Shown here: piece by piece, positions 60,865-64,000 of the stretch
Layout: each line of letters starts with the position of its first letter
Position numbering within the stretch: the first letter of the stretch is position 1
NCBI RefSeq assembly: GCF_030362835.1
Contig: NZ_JAUCGQ010000001.1
Coordinates: 969,451 to 1,033,450 of the forward strand
Length of the DNA stretch: 64,000 nucleotides
DNA from: Cellulomonas alba
GTDB taxonomy: Bacteria; Actinomycetota; Actinomycetes; Actinomycetales; Cellulomonadaceae
Direction: 5' to 3'
Program-made: the position numbers and the translations under genes
Notes under the pieces: model-generated
Database searches by the model: none
What the model saw: only the letters and a program-made list of their open reading frames with translations
Told to the model about the DNA's origin: nothing

Positions 60865-61095
60865 ATGACGGTGGAGATCACCATCGGGGTGCAGAACCTG
60901 CCGCGCGAGATCGTGCTGGAGTCCGACCAGACGGCCGACCAGGTCGCGGCGGCAGTCGCGGCTGCCCTGTCGGGCGGGGCGTCGCTCGAGCTGCGCGACA
61001 CGCGCGGCCGCCGCGTCATCGTCCCGACGGCGGTGCTCGGGTACGTCGAGATCGGCTCCGAGGCGAAGGCCCGCGTGGGCTTCGGCTCGATCTGA
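60865..61095 (+). CDS. DUF3107 protein
   Basis: A 76-residue protein of the DUF3107 family (TB9.4 in M. tuberculosis), with VEITIGVQNLPREIVLESDQTADQVA at the start and GYVEIGSEAKARVGFG at the end. Small, probably beta/alpha fold; function unknown. GAGAGGGA ribosome site and ATG 60865. A strong bidirectional terminator follows 36 bases after the stop. Confidence 0.95.
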   Translation: MTVEITIGVQNLPREIVLESDQTADQVAAAVAAALSGGASLELRDTRGRRVIVPTAVLGYVEIGSEAKARVGFGSI

Positions 61096-61130
61096 CCCCG
61101 CTCGTGCCGCTCGGCGGCACGAGGCACGAC

Positions 61131-61168
61131 GACGACTGAGGCCGCCCTCCGGGGCGGCCTCAGTCGTC
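61131..61168. terminator. Bidirectional terminator between DUF3107 and the ferritin-like gene
   Basis: A 16-bp perfect stem (61131-61146 pairing with 61153-61168) with loop CTCCGG lies between two convergent genes. Confidence 0.85.
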
Positions 61169-61181
61169 CGCGCAGCAGGCG

Positions 61182-61952
61182 TCAGGCCGTGAGCCCGAGC
61201 CGCGACATCCGGCGCGTGTGCTGCGCGGTGAGCTCGCTGAACAGCTTCGTCGGCTGGTTCGTGTTGAGGTCCGCGGCGTCCACGGCCGGGACGTCGGCGT
61301 CGCGCGAGCGCGTCAGCACCCTGACCAGGCCGGGACGCTGCACGAGCAGGCGCTGCACCACGCCGAGCGACTCGCCGACCAGGCGGCGGCCCCACAGCGC
61401 GAGCCGCGCGGTGAGCACGCCGTCCGACGAGCCGGCGGCGTCGAGCTCGGCGACCGCGAGGTCGGCGTGCGACGCGTCGTCGAGGATCTCGAGCACCATC
61501 GCGCGCGAGGTCTCGTCGAGGCCCTCGGCGGCGATGCGGCAGAAGTCGTCGGCGACGCCGTAGCCCACGTACGCCTTGAGCAGGCGCTCCCACCACGAGC
61601 TCGGCTGCGTGCGTGCGTCGAAGTCGTCGAGCACGTGGTCGTACTGGCGGAGCGCGGCGACGGGGTCACCCCCGAGGTCGGTGATGCGCGCCAGCACCCG
61701 GTCGCGCCGCACGACGGCCGCGGCGGCGAACTGCGTGAGCGCGAGCCGCTGCTCGGTGCTCGGTGCGAGCGCGGCGTCGGCGGCGAGCCGGGCGAACGCG
61801 ACGTCCTCGAGCTGGGCCACGAGGCCCAGGAGCTCGATGGTGTCGCGCCGGTCCGCCGGCGTCTCGGGCGCCGCCTTCGCGATGTGGTTCTCGTCCGTGG
61901 GGCCGACGGGCGTGGCGTCGACGCTGACACCGTCCGGAAGGTGCGTCGTCAT
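61182..61952 (-). CDS. Ferritin-like-fold protein
   Basis: A 256-residue protein of the actinobacterial ferritin-like/MiaE-like family (Rv3210c type). Helical bundle with EDVAFARLAADAALAPSTEQRLALTQFAAAA and an E/H-type metal pattern that is only partly visible (QYDHVLDDFDA, ILDDASHADLAVAELD). Enzymatic role is not established. The start ATG 61952 is leaderless (TACCAT plus 6 bases). Convergent with DUF3107; the gene order is the actinobacterial core order. Confidence 0.88.
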   Translation of the reverse strand: MTTHLPDGVSVDATPVGPTDENHIAKAAPETPADRRDTIELLGLVAQLEDVAFARLAADAALAPSTEQRLALTQFAAAAVVRRDRVLARITDLGGDPVAALRQYDHVLDDFDARTQPSSWWERLLKAYVGYGVADDFCRIAAEGLDETSRAMVLEILDDASHADLAVAELDAAGSSDGVLTARLALWGRRLVGESLGVVQRLLVQRPGLVRVLTRSRDADVPAVDAADLNTNQPTKLFSELTAQHTRRMSRLGLTA

Positions 61953-61958
61953 CCGGCG

Positions 61959-61964
61959 ATGGTA
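61959..61964 (-). promoter_or_regulatory. Leaderless -10 box of the ferritin-like gene
   Basis: TACCAT, then 6 bases (CGCCGG), then ATG at 61952. Confidence 0.68.
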
Positions 61965-62036
61965 GTCCGGGACCCGTCCTCACTTCGACGCGGCGGGTCG
62001 GGACGCAGGTCACAGCGGTTGCCCCCAGCCGTCCGA

Positions 62037-62243
62037 TAGACTCGCTCCCGTACATCGGTTGCCCGGTCGTCACGTCTCACGTCTCACGACCCGCCTCGCG
62101 CGGCCCCGGACCTCGTTCCGGCGACGCCCGCAGGAGAAATCCACGATCGGCTGCCGGCCACCCGCGTGACGCGGAGCGCCGTCCCCGGCCGTCGTCGGCC
62201 AGGCCCGAGCGGGCCCCGTCACCCTGCGTAGTGAAGAGTCCGC
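62037..62243 (+). promoter_or_regulatory. Long leader of the DEAD-box helicase gene
   Basis: A TAGACT box at 62037-62042 suggests transcription starts near 62050, which leaves about 195 untranslated bases before GTG 62244. The leader has TCTCACG direct repeats (62075-62090) and an AGGAG at 62131-62135 that is not followed by a start codon. Such long 5' regions are common for cold-stress helicases. No -35 was found. Confidence 0.5.
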
Positions 62244-63962
62244 GTGACCAACTCCGCCACCGACCTGGGCACGAACGCCCAGGTCGAGACCACCGACGAG
62301 CCCACGCTCGCCTCCGCGCTCGCCGCCCCGGCGACGCGCCCCCTCTACAACACCGCGTCCTCCGTGCAGGCCGTCGACGCGTCGTTCGGCGACTTCGAGG
62401 TCCGCCCGGAGATCGTCCAGGCCCTCGCCGATGCCGGCATCACCCACCCGTTCCCCATCCAGGCGATGACGCTGCCGGTCGCGCTCCAGCGGCACGACAT
62501 CATCGGCCAGGCGAAGACCGGCACCGGCAAGACTCTGGGCTTCGGCGTCCCGCTGCTGAACTCGATCGTCGCGCCCGGTGAGCCCGGGTACGACGAGCTC
62601 GCCGGCCCGGGCAAGCCGCAGGCTCTCGTCGTCGTCCCGACGCGTGAGCTGGCCGTCCAGGTGGCCGGTGACCTCGCGACCGCGTCGGCGCGCCGCACCG
62701 TGCGCGTCGTCCAGGTCTACGGCGGCCGCGCGTACGAGCCGCAGATCGAGGCGCTCAACCACGGCGTCGACGTCGTGGTCGGCACCCCCGGCCGCATGAT
62801 CGACATGCTCAAGCAGCGCCATCTGGACCTCTCGCGCGTGCGCACGGTCGTGCTGGACGAGGCCGACGAGATGCTCGACCTCGGCTTCCTTCCGGACGTC
62901 GAGACGCTGCTGGCGGCCACGCCGGCGAGCCGCCACACGATGCTGTTCTCGGCCACGATGCCGGGCGCGGTCGTCGCGATGGCGCGTCGCTACATGACGC
63001 AGCCGACGCACATCCGGGCAGCCGACCCGGACGACGGCGGCCAGACCGTCAAGAACATCACGCAGGTCGTCTACCGCGCGCACGCGCTCGACAAGGTCGA
63101 GCTGCTCGCCCGGATCCTGCAGGCGCGCGGCCGTGGCCTGACGATCGTCTTCGCGCGGACCAAGCGGACCGCCGCGAAGGTGGCCGACGAGCTCGTCGAG
63201 CGCGGGTTCGCCGCGGGCGCGCTGCACGGCGACCTCGGCCAGGGCGCGCGCGAGCAGGCGCTCCGCGCGTTCCGCCACGGCAAGGTCGACGTGCTCGTCG
63301 CGACCGACGTCGCCGCGCGCGGCATCGACGTCGAGGACGTCACGCACGTGGTCAACTACCAGTGCCCCGAGGACGAGAAGACCTACCTGCACCGCACCGG
63401 CCGCACGGGCCGCGCGGGCGCGAAGGGCACGGCCGTCACGTTCGTCGACTGGGACGACATGCCGCGCTGGTCGCTCATCGACAAGGCGCTCGACCTCGGC
63501 AAGCCCGAGCCGGTCGAGACCTACTCGAGCTCGCCGCACATCTACTCCGACCTCGACATCCCCGAGGGCGTGAAGGGCCGCCTGCCGAAGGACCAGCAGA
63601 CGCGCGCCGGCCTGGCGGCCGAGGCGATCGAGGACCTCGGCGAGACCGGCAAGCGCACGGGCAAGGCACCCGCGGGTCGCAGCGGCCCGGGCGGCTCGGG
63701 CTCCGGCTCGGGCGCCGCGGGCTCGCGCGGCGGCCGTGGTCGCGGCGGTCACGCCGGCGGCGGCCAGGGCGGCGGGCGTCGCGACGGCGCTCGCAGCGAG
63801 GGCGGCCAGCACGCTGACGGCGCCGGCCAGGAGCGCCCGGCGCGGGCCGAGCGGCCCGCCGCCGAGGGCGCGCCGGGCGAGGGCCAGCCGCGCCGCCGTC
63901 GTCGCCGCCGCGGCGGCTCGTCGTCGGGCGGGTCGACCGCCCCCGCGCAGCCGACGGCCTGA
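62244..63962 (+). CDS. DEAD-box RNA helicase (RhlE/DeaD-like)
   Basis: A 572-residue RNA helicase. Q-motif FPIQAMTLPVAL near residue 70, Walker A QAKTGTGKTLGFG near 90, VVLDEADEMLDLG (DEAD), FSATMP (SAT) and the C-terminal motifs VATDVAARGIDVEDV and HRTGRTGRAG are intact. The last about 120 residues are Gly/Arg/Ser-rich with RGG-type repeats, which bind RNA. RNA unwinding in ribosome assembly and mRNA decay, especially in cold, is the family role. GTG 62244 has no clear ribosome site. The gene ends 38 bases before the window end. Confidence 0.95.
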   Translation: MTNSATDLGTNAQVETTDEPTLASALAAPATRPLYNTASSVQAVDASFGDFEVRPEIVQALADAGITHPFPIQAMTLPVALQRHDIIGQAKTGTGKTLGFGVPLLNSIVAPGEPGYDELAGPGKPQALVVVPTRELAVQVAGDLATASARRTVRVVQVYGGRAYEPQIEALNHGVDVVVGTPGRMIDMLKQRHLDLSRVRTVVLDEADEMLDLGFLPDVETLLAATPASRHTMLFSATMPGAVVAMARRYMTQPTHIRAADPDDGGQTVKNITQVVYRAHALDKVELLARILQARGRGLTIVFARTKRTAAKVADELVERGFAAGALHGDLGQGAREQALRAFRHGKVDVLVATDVAARGIDVEDVTHVVNYQCPEDEKTYLHRTGRTGRAGAKGTAVTFVDWDDMPRWSLIDKALDLGKPEPVETYSSSPHIYSDLDIPEGVKGRLPKDQQTRAGLAAEAIEDLGETGKRTGKAPAGRSGPGGSGSGSGAAGSRGGRGRGGHAGGGQGGGRRDGARSEGGQHADGAGQERPARAERPAAEGAPGEGQPRRRRRRRGGSSSGGSTAPAQPTA

Positions 63963-64000
63963 CGCCGTCCGGGCGAGAGCCCGGACCCGCCGACGACGAA

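Overview
The window is very GC-rich, gene-dense DNA with strong third-position G/C bias, many GTG starts and many 4-bp start/stop overlaps. It carries actinobacterial markers: a WhiB7-type regulator, mycoredoxin, an AdnAB helicase-nuclease pair, DUF3107, a PPA1309-family protein, a UPF0182 protein and an F420-type (DDN-like) oxidoreductase. The overall picture suggests a Cellulomonas-like actinomycete; the genus is inference. No insertion sequence, prophage, CRISPR array or rRNA was seen. One tRNA, initiator tRNA-fMet (37401-37474, minus), is present.

Left part (1 to about 37.3 kb) looks like variable, accessory content arranged in small operons: the end of a ferric-siderophore ABC importer (2-2372); folE/doxX diverging from a SufR-like regulator across a near-palindromic promoter (2419-4261); a deazaflavin-type oxidoreductase with a pentapeptide repeat; ferredoxin, nitronate monooxygenase and a second SufR-like regulator (4833-7281); a membrane-protein operon with CDF and SLC13/TrkA-C transporters (7292-11075); M20 peptidase plus YfcC carrier (11205-14215); lipoprotein, NRAMP-related carrier and two PRC-barrel-like proteins (14291-16794); a two-component system diverging from a three-gene ABC exporter (17541-22731); a secreted metzincin; a sugar ABC importer with ROK regulator and extra ATPase (24004-30265), divergent from an RraA/GntR/HpaH/HpaI operon (30734-33812); PadR plus ABC1 kinase; and a PanE-like reductase.

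Right part (37.4-64 kb) is conserved actinobacterial core. From memory, its gene order parallels the M. tuberculosis Rv3193c-Rv3211 block: UPF0182, PPA1309, PDZ/S16 protease, SDR, DUF2342 protein, YgjP metallopeptidase, DUF5679, ThiF-like, WhiB7, UvrD2, mycoredoxin, NudC, phosphotransferase, AdnB-AdnA, TetR, DUF3107, ferritin-like protein and DEAD-box RNA helicase. Nucleic-acid repair and stress genes (UvrD2, AdnAB, NudC, Mrx1, WhiB7) sit together.

The most interesting signals are regulatory. A complete WhiB7-type attenuation leader (promoter with AT-rich element, strongly initiated upstream ORF, hairpin) lies between uvrD2 and whiB7. At least 11 genes have a TANNNT box ending 6-7 bases before the start codon, which marks leaderless mRNAs and lets several starts be corrected. 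Perfect or near-perfect dyads precede the padR and doxX/regulator genes. Natural substitutions in key residues (AdnA Walker A, phosphotransferase catalytic loop, NRAMP metal site, ThiF-like site) and several in-frame or stop-spanning tandem repeats are also described.
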